Assembly (NCBI GenBank): GCA_002710785.1
Contig: PAMC01000008.1
Coordinates: forward strand, 6,511-43,157
Length of the DNA: 36,647 nucleotides
Reading direction: 5' to 3'
Source: a bacterium
GTDB lineage: Bacteria > Patescibacteriota > Minisyncoccia > Phycocordibacterales > UBA918
The position numbers were made by a program, and so were the translations under genes. Under the pieces are notes generated by a model. That model did not search any database and had not been told where the DNA came from. It saw only the letters and a program-made list of their open reading frames with translations. Shown here piece after piece: positions 9,385-16,027 of the stretch (positions are counted from its first letter, which is position 1; each line of letters begins with the position of its first letter).

Positions 9385-10047
9385 ATGGAAACAACAGTAT
9401 TCAATCAGGCCGGTAAAGCGGCTGGCAAAGTAACCCTCCCAGAGAACATCTTCGGGGTGGCGTGGAATCCTGATCTGGTCCACGAGGTAGTGGTCGCGAT
9501 GCAGAGCAATGCGCGCGCTGGTACCGCTAAGGTAAAAGACCGATCGGAAGTGTCTGGTGGTGGCAAGAAGCCATGGCGCCAGAAGGGAACCGGTCGCGCA
9601 CGCCACGGATCTCGCCGGAGCCCGATTTGGGTTGGCGGTGGTGTGACGCACGGTCCTACTAACGAGAAAGACTTCTCTAAGAAACTCAATAAGAAGGTTC
9701 GTCAAAAAGCGTTGGCGGTAACCCTCTCGCGCAAGCAGGCCGATGGGGAGCTCGTCTTTGTAGAGGCGCTCAACTTTGAGGCACCAAAAACTGCCGACGC
9801 GAAGTCAACCCTCGCCGACATCGCCAAGGGAGCCAAGATGGCAGACCTCGCGACCAAGCGTAACAACGCAGCACTCGTCGTTCTAAGCGAGCGCGACGAA
9901 GCCGTTGAAAAGAGTTTCCGCAACTTCGGCAACATCGAAGTGAAGCCAGTCAAGGACATCAACCCGGTTGATCTCCTGACCTACAAATTCGTGCTCTTTG
10001 TTGAGCCCGAGAAAGCAATCGAGTCACTGAGTACTCGCGTTGCCTAA
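9385..10047 (+). CDS. rplD: 50S ribosomal protein uL4
   Basis: 220 aa from the ATG at 9385 (METTVFNQAGKAAGKV), in GTATG context right after the rplC stop; the track's GTG start is inside rplC. It contains the L4 hallmark loop RSEVSGGGKKPWRQKGTGRARHGSRRSPIWVGGGVTHGP, which lines the nascent-peptide exit tunnel. In enterobacteria L4 autoregulates the S10 operon; whether the structured leader at 8333-8446 serves that role here is untested. Confidence 0.97.
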   Translation: METTVFNQAGKAAGKVTLPENIFGVAWNPDLVHEVVVAMQSNARAGTAKVKDRSEVSGGGKKPWRQKGTGRARHGSRRSPIWVGGGVTHGPTNEKDFSKKLNKKVRQKALAVTLSRKQADGELVFVEALNFEAPKTADAKSTLADIAKGAKMADLATKRNNAALVVLSERDEAVEKSFRNFGNIEVKPVKDINPVDLLTYKFVLFVEPEKAIESLSTRVA

Positions 10048-10071
10048 CATTAGTCAACTAAGTAAAACGTT

Positions 10072-10446
10072 ATGGCACTTTTCAGTCGAAAGAAGACAGA
10101 CGAAAGTGAGGCGCCAGAGGTTGCTGCAAAAACAGCACCGGTGGCTACCGCCCAGCCAACCGACCGCAACCTCGCTTCGGTAATCGTAAAGCCACGCATT
10201 ACCGAGAAAGGAGTCGGCGCGAGCGAGCGCAATGTCTACACGTTTGTGGTCCGTAAGGACGCTAGCAAGCATGACATTGCCGATGCGGTAAAAGCCCTCT
10301 ACAACGTGACGCCGGTGAAGGTAAACACCGTTAACAAAGCTCCGCGATCGTTTATGTCGCGCAGTAAAGGACGAGTGGTACGAGAAAAAGGTCTAAAAAA
10401 GGCGTACGTGTACCTACGTCCTGGCGACACAATCACGCTCGTTTAA
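10072..10446 (+). CDS. rplW: 50S ribosomal protein uL23
   Basis: 124 aa. A low-complexity basic/Ala-rich N-terminal extension of about 32 residues (ALFSRKKTDESEAPEVAAKTAPVATAQPTD) precedes the core NLASVIVKPRITEKGVGASERNVYTFVVRKDASKHDIADAVKALYNVTPVKVNTVNKA. L23 sits at the tunnel exit and docks trigger factor and SRP. The core is typical and the extension is lineage-specific. The gene is followed by a 192-nt gap with element B and a further hairpin before rplB. Confidence 0.95.
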   Translation: MALFSRKKTDESEAPEVAAKTAPVATAQPTDRNLASVIVKPRITEKGVGASERNVYTFVVRKDASKHDIADAVKALYNVTPVKVNTVNKAPRSFMSRSKGRVVREKGLKKAYVYLRPGDTITLV

Positions 10447-10557
10447 TTTTCTAGTAGCGAACTGCTGTGGCGTTACTCCAAATAAATACTCGCTGGACAC
10501 GTTTGTCCCACTCGTAATTATTTTGGCTAGACTCCGCGCATTTCATCCACTAGAAAA
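10447..10557 (+). repeat. Intergenic palindromic element B (rplW-rplB)
   Basis: Outer stem TTTTCTAGT (10447-10455) / ACTAGAAAA (10549-10557); inner stem CCAAATAA / TTATTTTGG with one bulge. The loop is CTCGCT-GGAC-ACGTTT-GTCC-CACTCG, matching element A nearly exactly while the stems differ in sequence. It lies inside the rplW-rplB operon, so it will be part of the mRNA. Confidence 0.65.
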
Positions 10558-10583
10558 CGAAACGAATACCACTGAAATTATTA

Positions 10584-10630
10584 GTTAGGAAGATAAGCGG
10601 ACACAATGTGTCTTAGCACTAATTTCTAAC
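10584..10630 (+). promoter_or_regulatory. Two-tier hairpin just upstream of rplB
   Basis: GTTAGGAA pairs with TTTCTAAC, enclosing TAAG..GACAC-AAT-GTGTC..TTA. The structure ends 8 nt before the rplB ATG and could limit ribosome access. Function unknown. Confidence 0.4.
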
Positions 10631-10638
10631 CAGCAACC

Positions 10639-11487
10639 ATGAAGAAACTTAAACCAACTAGTCCCGGTCGTCGTAACATGACCGTGATCGAGTACAAGAA
10701 AAAACTTAGCTCGACGCAGAGTCGTCCACACAAAGCGCTCACCAAAGGCAAGCGCTCAACCGGTGGACGCAACAGCCAGGGCCGCATCACCACGTGGTAC
10801 CGCGGCGCAGGCAACAAGCGTAAGTATCGTGACATCGACTTCACGTACAACAAAAAGGACATCGAAGCCAAGATTGAGTCAATCGAGTACGATCCGTACC
10901 GCTCTGGCTTCATCGCGCTCGTCCTCTACAAAGACGGCGAACGTCGCTACGTGCTCGTCCCACAGGACATGCAAGTGGGCGACACCTTCGTAGTCTCAGA
11001 GAAGGCAAAGCCGCTCACCGGCAACCGCCTGCCGCTCGGCGCAATGCCAATTGGTACCTTCGTGTACAACATTGAATTGAAGCCGGGCGCCGGCGCTCGC
11101 ATCGCGCGCTCTGCTGGTAACTACGCCGAAGTCGTCGCGCACGACGCTGGCTACACCCAGCTGAAGATGCCGTCTACTGAGGTGCGTCGCATCATTTCTA
11201 CCGCCTGGGCATCAGTCGGCGAGGTCTCAAACGAAGAGCACCGTCTGGTAAACATCGGTAAAGCTGGTCGCGCCCGCCACATGGGCTTACGACCAAAGAC
11301 TCGCGGTAGCGCGCGTAACGCTGTCGACCACCCGTACGGTGGTGGTGAAGGCCGCTCACCGCGTGGCCACAAGCGCTCTCGCACCAAGCAGGGCCGACCC
11401 ACTGGTAAACGACAGAAGACCCGCAGCCCGAAGAAATACTCAAATAAATTCATTGTGAGTCGTCGTCGGGTAGGAAAACGACGTTAA
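10639..11487 (+). CDS. rplB: 50S ribosomal protein uL2
   Basis: 282 aa, normal length. It opens MKKLKPTSPGRRNMTV and has SKGRNSQGRITTWYRGAGNK-like RNA-binding strands (here STGGRNSQGRITTWYRGAGNKRKYRDIDF). The peptidyl-transferase-proximal motif is AVDHPYGGGEGRSPRGH, including the conserved His (residue about 232) next to GGGEG. L2 is required for subunit association and catalysis. It is the last gene of this half-operon. A 3.8-kb accessory island separates it from rpsS, which follows it directly in most bacteria. Confidence 0.97.
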   Translation: MKKLKPTSPGRRNMTVIEYKKKLSSTQSRPHKALTKGKRSTGGRNSQGRITTWYRGAGNKRKYRDIDFTYNKKDIEAKIESIEYDPYRSGFIALVLYKDGERRYVLVPQDMQVGDTFVVSEKAKPLTGNRLPLGAMPIGTFVYNIELKPGAGARIARSAGNYAEVVAHDAGYTQLKMPSTEVRRIISTAWASVGEVSNEEHRLVNIGKAGRARHMGLRPKTRGSARNAVDHPYGGGEGRSPRGHKRSRTKQGRPTGKRQKTRSPKKYSNKFIVSRRRVGKRR

Positions 11488-11606
11488 GAAGTCAAGAACG
11501 TACAGCAAAGCGTTCGCAGCTCAGCCTTAACGAAGTTAGAGTTAGGACAGCACCAAGTTCATTGTTTCGCGTTGCCGCGTTGGTCAATGTCGTGAATCAA
11601 TCTACT

Positions 11607-11647
11607 AATAACAAAAGCCGCTCGCTTCGCGAGCGGCTTTTGTTATT
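11607..11647 (+). terminator. Intrinsic terminator of the rplC-rplB unit
   Basis: A perfect 19-bp stem, AATAACAAAAGCCGCTCGC / GCGAGCGGCTTTTGTTATT, with a 3-nt loop. The preceding 11488-11606 contains only short, weak inverted repeats (CCT-T-AAC/GTTAGG near 11525-11550) and no ORF that I trust. Confidence 0.9.
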
Positions 11648-11700
11648 AACAGGTGGTCGTTATATGCATACGAAGTACGGTACACTAAGGAGCAAGTAAG

Positions 11701-11729
11701 CAGTTCGTCCCGTTGGATGAACTGTTTTT
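11701..11729 (+). terminator. Attenuator-like terminator in the leader of the 11750 gene
   Basis: CAGTTCGTCC-CGTT-GGATGAACTG forms a 10-bp stem followed directly by TTTTT, between a candidate -10 (TACACT, 11681-11686) and the ATG at 11750. A terminator between promoter and gene suggests conditional read-through. Confidence 0.55.
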
Positions 11730-11749
11730 ATAAAAATAATCAATACATT

Positions 11750-12019
11750 ATGGGATTTTTTGCAAAACTATTCGGCGGTGCTAAAGACACTGCTGCGAAC
11801 GTAGCTGACGGTGCAACCGATATGGCGGCTGGAGCTGCTGATATGGCCAGTGATGCAGCGGGTGCAGCCGTTGATACGGCTGGTACCGCTGCCGAAGCAG
11901 TAGGTGACGCCGCCACTGGTGCGGTAGATATGGTAAGTGACGCTGCTGGCGCAGTAGCTGATGAGGTGACCGAGCGTTTCGGTGGTGAAGCTGAAGCCAC
12001 TGACGAAACTAAACAATAA
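11750..12019 (+). CDS. Ala/Asp-rich repeat protein, LEA-like
   Basis: 89 aa from the ATG at 11750 (MGFFAKLFGGAKDTAANV); the track's upstream ATG lies in the attenuator hairpin. After the N-terminal MGFFAKLFGG the protein is almost entirely Ala, Asp, Gly, Met, Thr and Val in a loose 7-11-residue periodicity (ATDMAAGAADMASDAAGAAVDTAGTAAEAVGDAATGAVDMVSDAAGAVADEV). This is compatible with an amphipathic helix like those of LEA/stress-desiccation or apolipoprotein-like proteins. The tail is acidic. The function is unknown and the LEA analogy is compositional only. The next gene starts 5 nt after its stop. Confidence 0.6.
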   Translation: MGFFAKLFGGAKDTAANVADGATDMAAGAADMASDAAGAAVDTAGTAAEAVGDAATGAVDMVSDAAGAVADEVTERFGGEAEATDETKQ

Positions 12020-12023
12020 GATC

Positions 12024-12350
12024 ATGTTTGAGGGTTTTTTTGGTCCAAAGTCAAAATCTGTTGAGGACGCTTTCACAGAGTTACAAGAGGGCGACGAGTC
12101 ACTGCGGGCTGATTTAGTGACAAAAGCGAAAGAGATTCAATACACCCAAGGAGATGGTCTACCAGACCATCAGCGTGCGTATCTTAAAGGGTTGTACCGT
12201 GAGTTCGATCAACTGTTAGATGCAGCTAAAATTACCCTTAAACCGGCACGCGCATTGCATAGTGAAGCTGATCCTACGCATGATGAAGCGCGCACCCAGT
12301 TAATTACTAAATTGCTGGCCGAACCAGAATCTGCTGAGGATACTATATAG
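12024..12350 (+). CDS. Small protein of unknown function
   Basis: 108 aa from the ATG at 12024 (MFEGFFGPKSKSVEDAF), 4 nt after the stop of the Ala/Asp-rich gene, so it is probably the second gene of the same unit. The track start at 11982 is inside the upstream gene. Soluble, mostly helical and acidic, with a TQGDGLPDHQRAYLKGLYREFDQLLDAAKITLKPARAL centre. I do not recognise the family. The N-terminal pattern M-x-x-F-F-G-P-K loosely echoes the MGFFAKLFGG of its neighbour. Its stop lies 3 nt before a pseudogene remnant whose hairpin can terminate this transcript. Confidence 0.6.
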   Translation: MFEGFFGPKSKSVEDAFTELQEGDESLRADLVTKAKEIQYTQGDGLPDHQRAYLKGLYREFDQLLDAAKITLKPARALHSEADPTHDEARTQLITKLLAEPESAEDTI

Positions 12351-12352
12351 TT

Positions 12353-12413
12353 AGACTCCCGGCTTTCGCTCGCGGTAGGAAAACACGAAGTCCCGTAGGG
12401 ACTTCGTGTTTTC
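12353..12413 (-). pseudogene. 3'-end remnant of a DUF2103-like gene
   Basis: Read on the minus strand, this segment encodes ENTKSLRDFVFSYRERKPGV followed by a stop. That equals the last 20 residues of the intact gene at 14641-14955 except the first residue (Glu for Lys). Immediately upstream in this frame there is a TAA, so only the end survives. The segment also contains a 16-bp hairpin, GAAAACACGAAGTCCC / GGGACTTCGTGTTTTC (12379-12413), able to act as a terminator for the plus-strand genes. Confidence 0.7.
12379..12413 (+). terminator. Hairpin terminator within the remnant
   Basis: A perfect 16-bp stem with loop GTA and a TTTT in the 3' arm. It is placed to end the 11750-12350 transcript and is shared in sequence with the end of the 14641-14955 gene. 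Confidence 0.6.
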
Positions 12414-12482
12414 TGGTTATACACAGGTCCAGTTCTCACTCCCTCCAAACCGTCCGTTTCTCGGTATTATTAAAGTAATGGG

Positions 12483-12508
12483 GGTAGGCATTTTGTGCCT
12501 GCCTTTTT
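12483..12508 (+). terminator. Second terminator upstream of the lyase-like gene
   Basis: GGTAGGCA-TTTTG-TGCCTGCC followed by TTTTT. It insulates the lyase-like gene from read-through. Confidence 0.65.
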
Positions 12509-12536
12509 CGTGTCCCCGCACACATTATTACGTTTT

Positions 12537-12549
12537 TAAACTCATTATC
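12537..12549 (+). promoter_or_regulatory. -10 box abutting the lyase-like gene start
   Basis: TAAACT (12537-12542), 7 nt, then ATG at 12550. This is the same spacing as other putative leaderless genes here and supports ATG 12550 as the original start. Confidence 0.45.
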
Positions 12550-12920
12550 ATGATTACTTCAACCTTACGACGCACGAGCTACAGCCTGCTCATGGCAGCG
12601 CTGCTTTTGTAGTAACACTCGAAGCAGAAGATGGCGATCTTGAAGCACCAATGGAAGCGGCTGGAGAATATATTGCCACGAGCAAAGCCAAAAGAGGCTC
12701 TGCAACATACAGCGTAACTGTGCCGGAGGATGGCGTGTACACTGTACAGTTTAAAGTCTTCTCTGACACCAAGTCGCGCTCTCAGATTAAGTTTTCGGTC
12801 AACGATTCTAAACACGAAACGCTGCGTTTTTACGACAAGCATGAGCGCGAAGAGTCAGTCTGGAAAACCGGCAGTAAGGCTGAGTATGAAGTAGAGCTTG
12901 AAGCGGGTACACACACTTGA
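12550..12920 (+). pseudogene. N-terminal part of the pectate-lyase-like gene (signal peptide plus carbohydrate-binding-like domain), frame-disrupted
   Basis: ATG 12550 starts a signal-peptide-like MITSTLRRTSYSLLMAALLL that hits TAG at 12610. A shift of frame (for example one extra T in the CTTTTG run) would continue into VVTLEAEDGDLEAPMEAAGEYIATSKAKRGSATYSVTVPEDGVYTVQFKVF ... GTHT. This is a jelly-roll carbohydrate-binding-like domain matching the C-terminal domain of the following ORF (IEAESGVLTEPMERRDNYI ... GTHTLTLRG). The domain stops at TGA 12918-12920 within an (AC)4 tract; two more bases (AC)5 would restore GTHTLEIEGRDRD, the start of the next ORF. So one gene appears broken twice, both times in simple repeats. 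Confidence 0.65.
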
Positions 12921-14640
12921 AATTGAGGGGCGTGACCGCGACTTGCAGATCGACGCACTCCGTATCATGAGCGAAGACGTCACTGCGTCAGACGACGGAG
13001 GCTCGACTCCTGAAGTTGAGGAATCGTCAGAGCCTGAGTCTGAAACCAGCTCTACACCTGACCCGGTTGCACCCGCTCGTCCAACCACGGGCGACAATTA
13101 CGAGGCACTGCTCAATAATGTTGTTGGCTTTGCTCAGGGAGTAACTGGCGGTAAGGGCGGTGAGCTCTGTCGCGTTACTCGACTTTCAGACAGTGGCGAC
13201 GGTTCGCTGCGCGACTGTGCTACTAAAGGCAACACCTGGGTTGTGTTTGATGTGTCTGGAGAAATAGCGTTGCGTAGTCCGCTGCGTATTGCCAACGACA
13301 CAACTATCGATGGACGTGGCGCAGACATTACCATCACCAACCGTGGCCTTAGCACCGCTGGCCGTGAGAACATTGTCATTCACAATCTAAAAATCGACGA
13401 CATTAATGGTGACGGTATTGCAGTGTACGACGCCAAAGATATTTGGATCGACCACGTGAGCGTGAGCGACACGAGTGACGGCGCCATCGACATAACTAAG
13501 CAATCACGTAACGTGACGGTCTCGTGGTCGCACCTCACGAACCAAAATAAGACGATGCTCATTAGCGCAAATAACAGCCACACGGAAGATGAGATTATTA
13601 CCGTCACGCTGCACCATAACTGGTACGAGGGTACTATGCGTCGCAATCCGCTCATCCGTTTTGGCTCACTGCATATGTACAACAACGTGTTGAGTAACTG
13701 GGGTACCAGTGGCGGCGGTGATGGTGTGAACTCTGTCTATGGTGCACGTGTTCTTCTCGAGAACAACGTGTTTGAAGCTGGCGCCAACACCATGGCGGTG
13801 CGAACTACCGTACCAAACTACATGGAGGTACCTGGTTACATTAAGGCTCGTGGCAACTTGGCGCGTAACGGTGCACGAGTCTTTAGCGCTGAGCCAGAGC
13901 GGGTATTCGAGGCTTCGGACCTCTACGAGTACCGTCTGGCTGCTGCCAACAATAGTTTGGCGAGCGCCGTTAAGACCTACGCCGGCTGGCAACCAGCTAG
14001 CTTCTTCAGCTCGGGCCAATTTGCAGCAGAAGCGGGTGCACGTAATGCCGATGGCAACCACAGTGGTGTCCCTGCACCAGTGGTGAGTGAGCCTGCGGCG
14101 ACTCCTGAATCAGTAGTCAGTGAGCCAACGACAGAGCACGAGACGGCACCTACTGTGGTGTCGCAACCCCGCTCAGCGGTGACGCGTGATGCGTTCGTTA
14201 TTGAGGCCGAGTCAGGCGTACTTACCGAACCGATGGAGCGACGCGACAACTACATTTTTACTAATAAAGATGGAGAGGGAACCGCTACGTACTCGTTTGA
14301 GGTCACAGAAGCTGGTGAGTACCGGTTTGAAGTGAAAGCCCGCGCTCGTCGCACAAATGCCGACTCACTCTACATCTCGGTAAACCAGGAACCAGAGACC
14401 ACATTGCATATTTATGAGCGTGACGAACAGGGTGGTTTCTACTGGAAAGAGAACGACCCGTACGTGGTAAGGCTTGCTGCAGGTACGCACACACTCACCC
14501 TGCGTGGTCGCGAAGACGACACCTTCATCGACGCTGTACGGATCATGCCACTGCAGCGTGAACTGGGTTCGATGACACGAGAACAAATGCTTGAGCTAGT
14601 TCGCGAGTTAATCCGACGTATAGAGCAGCAAAGAAATTAG
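12898..14640 (+). CDS. Secreted pectate-lyase-like protein (polysaccharide lyase family 1 type), main ORF
   Basis: About 580 aa; the natural reading probably continues from 12550 through a frameshift near 12916, so the listed TTG start is likely artificial. Residues about 5-22 (LEIEGRDRDLQIDALRIM) complete an N-terminal carbohydrate-binding-like domain, then a Ser/Pro/Glu linker. The parallel beta-helix lyase domain has VTRLSDSGDGSLRD, WIDHVSVSDTSDGAIDIT, NVTVSWSHL and HHNWYEGTMRRNPLIRFGSLHMYNN; the RRNPLIR segment matches the catalytic/substrate Arg region of PL1 lyases. A second Pro/Glu-rich linker leads to a C-terminal copy of the binding domain (IEAESGVLTEP ... DTFIDAVRIMP) and a short helix (TREQMLELVRELIRRIEQQ). 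Probable substrate: pectin-like uronates (family inference). Confidence 0.75.
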   Translation: MKRVHTLEIEGRDRDLQIDALRIMSEDVTASDDGGSTPEVEESSEPESETSSTPDPVAPARPTTGDNYEALLNNVVGFAQGVTGGKGGELCRVTRLSDSGDGSLRDCATKGNTWVVFDVSGEIALRSPLRIANDTTIDGRGADITITNRGLSTAGRENIVIHNLKIDDINGDGIAVYDAKDIWIDHVSVSDTSDGAIDITKQSRNVTVSWSHLTNQNKTMLISANNSHTEDEIITVTLHHNWYEGTMRRNPLIRFGSLHMYNNVLSNWGTSGGGDGVNSVYGARVLLENNVFEAGANTMAVRTTVPNYMEVPGYIKARGNLARNGARVFSAEPERVFEASDLYEYRLAAANNSLASAVKTYAGWQPASFFSSGQFAAEAGARNADGNHSGVPAPVVSEPAATPESVVSEPTTEHETAPTVVSQPRSAVTRDAFVIEAESGVLTEPMERRDNYIFTNKDGEGTATYSFEVTEAGEYRFEVKARARRTNADSLYISVNQEPETTLHIYERDEQGGFYWKENDPYVVRLAAGTHTLTLRGREDDTFIDAVRIMPLQRELGSMTREQMLELVRELIRRIEQQRN

Positions 14641-14955
14641 CTACACCCCGGGTTTACGCTCGCGGTAGGAAAACACGAAGTCCCGCAAGGACTTCGTGTT
14701 TTTCAGTGTCTCGTACACAGCGGTCGGCTCTTTGGTGTGCACGGCGACTTTTTGCACGCTTTGGCCGGTAATAATAAGCTCAAGGCCGGCAGTTGTCTCC
14801 ACAGCAGTCACAAACCGCTTGCCGCCCCGACGGCTACCAGTTTTAATCTCACCTGGCGCAATCATCTTTAGGTTTGGTAGCTTAGTCAATTCTCGTACTA
14901 CCAAGGTCGCAGTTTCGGTAAGGGAAGTATGTTCGCGACCGCGTGGTTTGGGCAT
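14641..14955 (-). CDS. Small conserved protein, possibly DUF2103-like
   Basis: 104 aa. MPKPRGREHTSLTETATLVVRELTKLPNLKMIAPGEIKTGSRRGGKRFVTAVETTAGLELIITGQSVQKVAVHTKEP: a basic N-terminus with a helix, then a strand-rich core with GxIKxGxRRGGKR and a GLELIITGQSVQKVAVHT segment. This resembles the small DUF2103 group, but the match is from memory and only moderate. Function unknown. Its 3' end (KNTKSLRDFVFSYRERKPGV) contains a 15-bp hairpin that can terminate the convergent lyase-like transcript, and a detached copy of that end lies at 12353-12413. The start is near the divergent rpsS promoter. Confidence 0.65.
   Translation of the reverse strand: MPKPRGREHTSLTETATLVVRELTKLPNLKMIAPGEIKTGSRRGGKRFVTAVETTAGLELIITGQSVQKVAVHTKEPTAVYETLKNTKSLRDFVFSYRERKPGV
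14669..14704 (+). terminator. Hairpin terminator inside the 3' end of the convergent gene
   Basis: GAAAACACGAAGTCC-CGCAA-GGACTTCGTGTTTTTC, a 15-bp stem with a T5 tract on the plus strand. It lies 28 nt after the lyase-like stop, within the coding end of the 14641-14955 gene. Confidence 0.65.
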
Positions 14956-14977
14956 GCTGCCAGCTTAGCACAGTGTA

Positions 14978-15006
14978 TTGACTTACGGGGGTATTTTGCG
15001 TACTAT
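14978..15006 (+). promoter_or_regulatory. Near-consensus promoter of the rpsS-rplE operon
   Basis: TTGACT (14978-14983), exactly 17 nt, TACTAT (15001-15006). It is the closest match to a sigma70 consensus in the window. The leader it implies is about 250 nt (15013-15262); it holds an 8-bp hairpin GAAATTGC/GCAATTTC (about 15102-15121) and element I. Confidence 0.8.
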
Positions 15007-15136
15007 AGCGGCGTTCCAAACCTCAACTACATTGCGCCTGGCAGCACAAGGTAGTTACAGAACCACATCTCACAGAGCCGTTAACTCGGGTGAGGTACTC
15101 AGAAATTGCCCCGGCAATTTCATTACTAAAATAAGG

Positions 15137-15259
15137 AAATTTCTCAAAAATCGATGGGTGGCGCGAAAGGCCAGAAATCGGGAGGGAGACGTAGTCTTGC
15201 GCTACGGTGACTGACAGATTTCGCCGCTCGACAAAGCCAAGCGCGATTTTTGTAAATTT
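15137..15259 (+). promoter_or_regulatory. Structured rpsS leader (element I)
   Basis: AAATTTCTCAAAAATCG (15137-15153) pairs with CGATTTTTGTAAATTT (15244-15259) except for a small internal loop. Inside are GAAATC / GATTTC and CGTAG-TCTTGCG-CTACG. The 3' arm ends 3 nt before the rpsS ATG, so folding would mask the start region. The 78-aa ORF of the track across this leader is not credible. Confidence 0.55.
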
Positions 15260-15262
15260 ACT

Positions 15263-15592
15263 ATGGCACGATCCCTATATAAAGGTCCCTACGTCGATCC
15301 GAAACTCCTCAAGAAAATCGATGGCAAAAAGCCAGCCGAAGCAGGAGTTATTAAGACGTGGGCACGCGATTCACTGATTTCACCAGAAATGGTGGGCTTT
15401 ACCTTTGGTGTTCACAACGGTAAAGATCACATCGAGGTCACTCCCACTGAGGAGATGGTCGGCCACCGACTCGGCGAATTTTCTCCAACCAAGAAGTTCT
15501 ACCGACACGGCGGTAAGATGCAGAAGGAGCTTGATCAGAAGAAGAAAGAAGCTGAAATTGCAGCTGCAAAGGCTGCTAAGGCTTCTGCGTAA
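15263..15592 (+). CDS. rpsS: 30S ribosomal protein uS19
   Basis: 109 aa. [20 protein letters not shown] ... [55 protein letters not shown] is the canonical S19 core, which binds the 16S head and contacts A-site tRNA. A charged Lys/Ala helix of about 20 residues ([25 protein letters not shown]) extends the C-terminus beyond the usual 92-95 residues. First gene of the operon driven by the 14978 promoter; its start lies directly behind a stable leader structure. Confidence 0.96.
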   Translation: MARSLYKGPYVDPKLLKKIDGKKPAEAGVIKTWARDSLISPEMVGFTFGVHNGKDHIEVTPTEEMVGHRLGEFSPTKKFYRHGGKMQKELDQKKKEAEIAAAKAAKASA

Positions 15593-15603
15593 TCGATTGA
15601 CGT

Positions 15604-15654
15604 ATGAACCCCGTTAGAGGTCAACAGCGATCTATAGCGAAGTTCATTAGTTAG
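15604..15654 (+). other. Possible 16-codon leader peptide before rplV
   Basis: ATG AAC CCC ... TAG encodes MNPVRGQQRSIAKFIS in the same GTATG context as true starts here. It lies wholly between rpsS and rplV. Its first codons form the 5' arm of a 14-bp stem that pairs with early rplV codons, so translating it would alter that fold. Whether it is translated cannot be judged from sequence. Confidence 0.3.
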
Positions 15655-15700
15655 ACAAGAAACGTATGAAAAACAAGAATACACGAACCTCTAACGGGGT
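15608..15700 (+). promoter_or_regulatory. Long-range stem across the rplV start (element J)
   Basis: ACCCCGTTAGAGGT (15608-15621) and ACCTCTAACGGGGT (15687-15700) are perfect 14-nt reverse complements. The second copy lies in rplV codons 8-12. Pairing would enclose the rplV start at 15666 in a loop of about 65 nt. Confidence 0.55.
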
Positions 15701-16016
15701 GAAAGCAACACTCAAGAACTACCGTCAGTCACCGCGCAAGGTTCGCCTCATCGCTGACCTCGTACGCGGCAAACGCGCGTCTGACGCCCTCACCACTTTG
15801 CAATTTGTCGATAAGCGCGCCGCTGGCCCCTTTGCGAAAGTCATTCGCTCAGCGATGGCGAACGCAGCCCAAACCGGCAAAGATGCAGACACTCTGAAGA
15901 TTACTAAGGTTACGGTTGATAAAGCACCAACGTACAAGCGGTTTATGCCGCGGGCACGTGGTTCGGCATCCCGTATTAACAAGCGCAACAGTCACATCAC
16001 TGTTGAGCTCGGATAA
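15666..16016 (+). CDS. rplV: 50S ribosomal protein uL22
   Basis: 116 aa, normal length. KATLKNYRQSPRKVRLIADLVRGKRASDALTTLQF is the typical N-terminal half, and the C-terminal beta-hairpin KRFMPRARGSASRINKRNSHITVEL reaches the exit-tunnel constriction. Start ATG in CGTATG context with no Shine-Dalgarno. The 5' coding region takes part in the long-range stem with the rpsS-rplV spacer, so translational control is possible. Confidence 0.97.
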   Translation: MKNKNTRTSNGVKATLKNYRQSPRKVRLIADLVRGKRASDALTTLQFVDKRAAGPFAKVIRSAMANAAQTGKDADTLKITKVTVDKAPTYKRFMPRARGSASRINKRNSHITVELG

Positions 16017-16027
16017 ATCAATACCGT

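Noticed and set aside
11488-11606. Further copy of the dispersed element after rplB
   Set aside because: No outer stem and no CTCRCT/CACTCG motif could be found; only short chance-like inverted repeats.
14978-15214. 78-aa plus-strand ORF in the rpsS leader
   Set aside because: It starts at the -35 box of the rpsS promoter, so it cannot be translated from that transcript, and its sequence is not protein-like.
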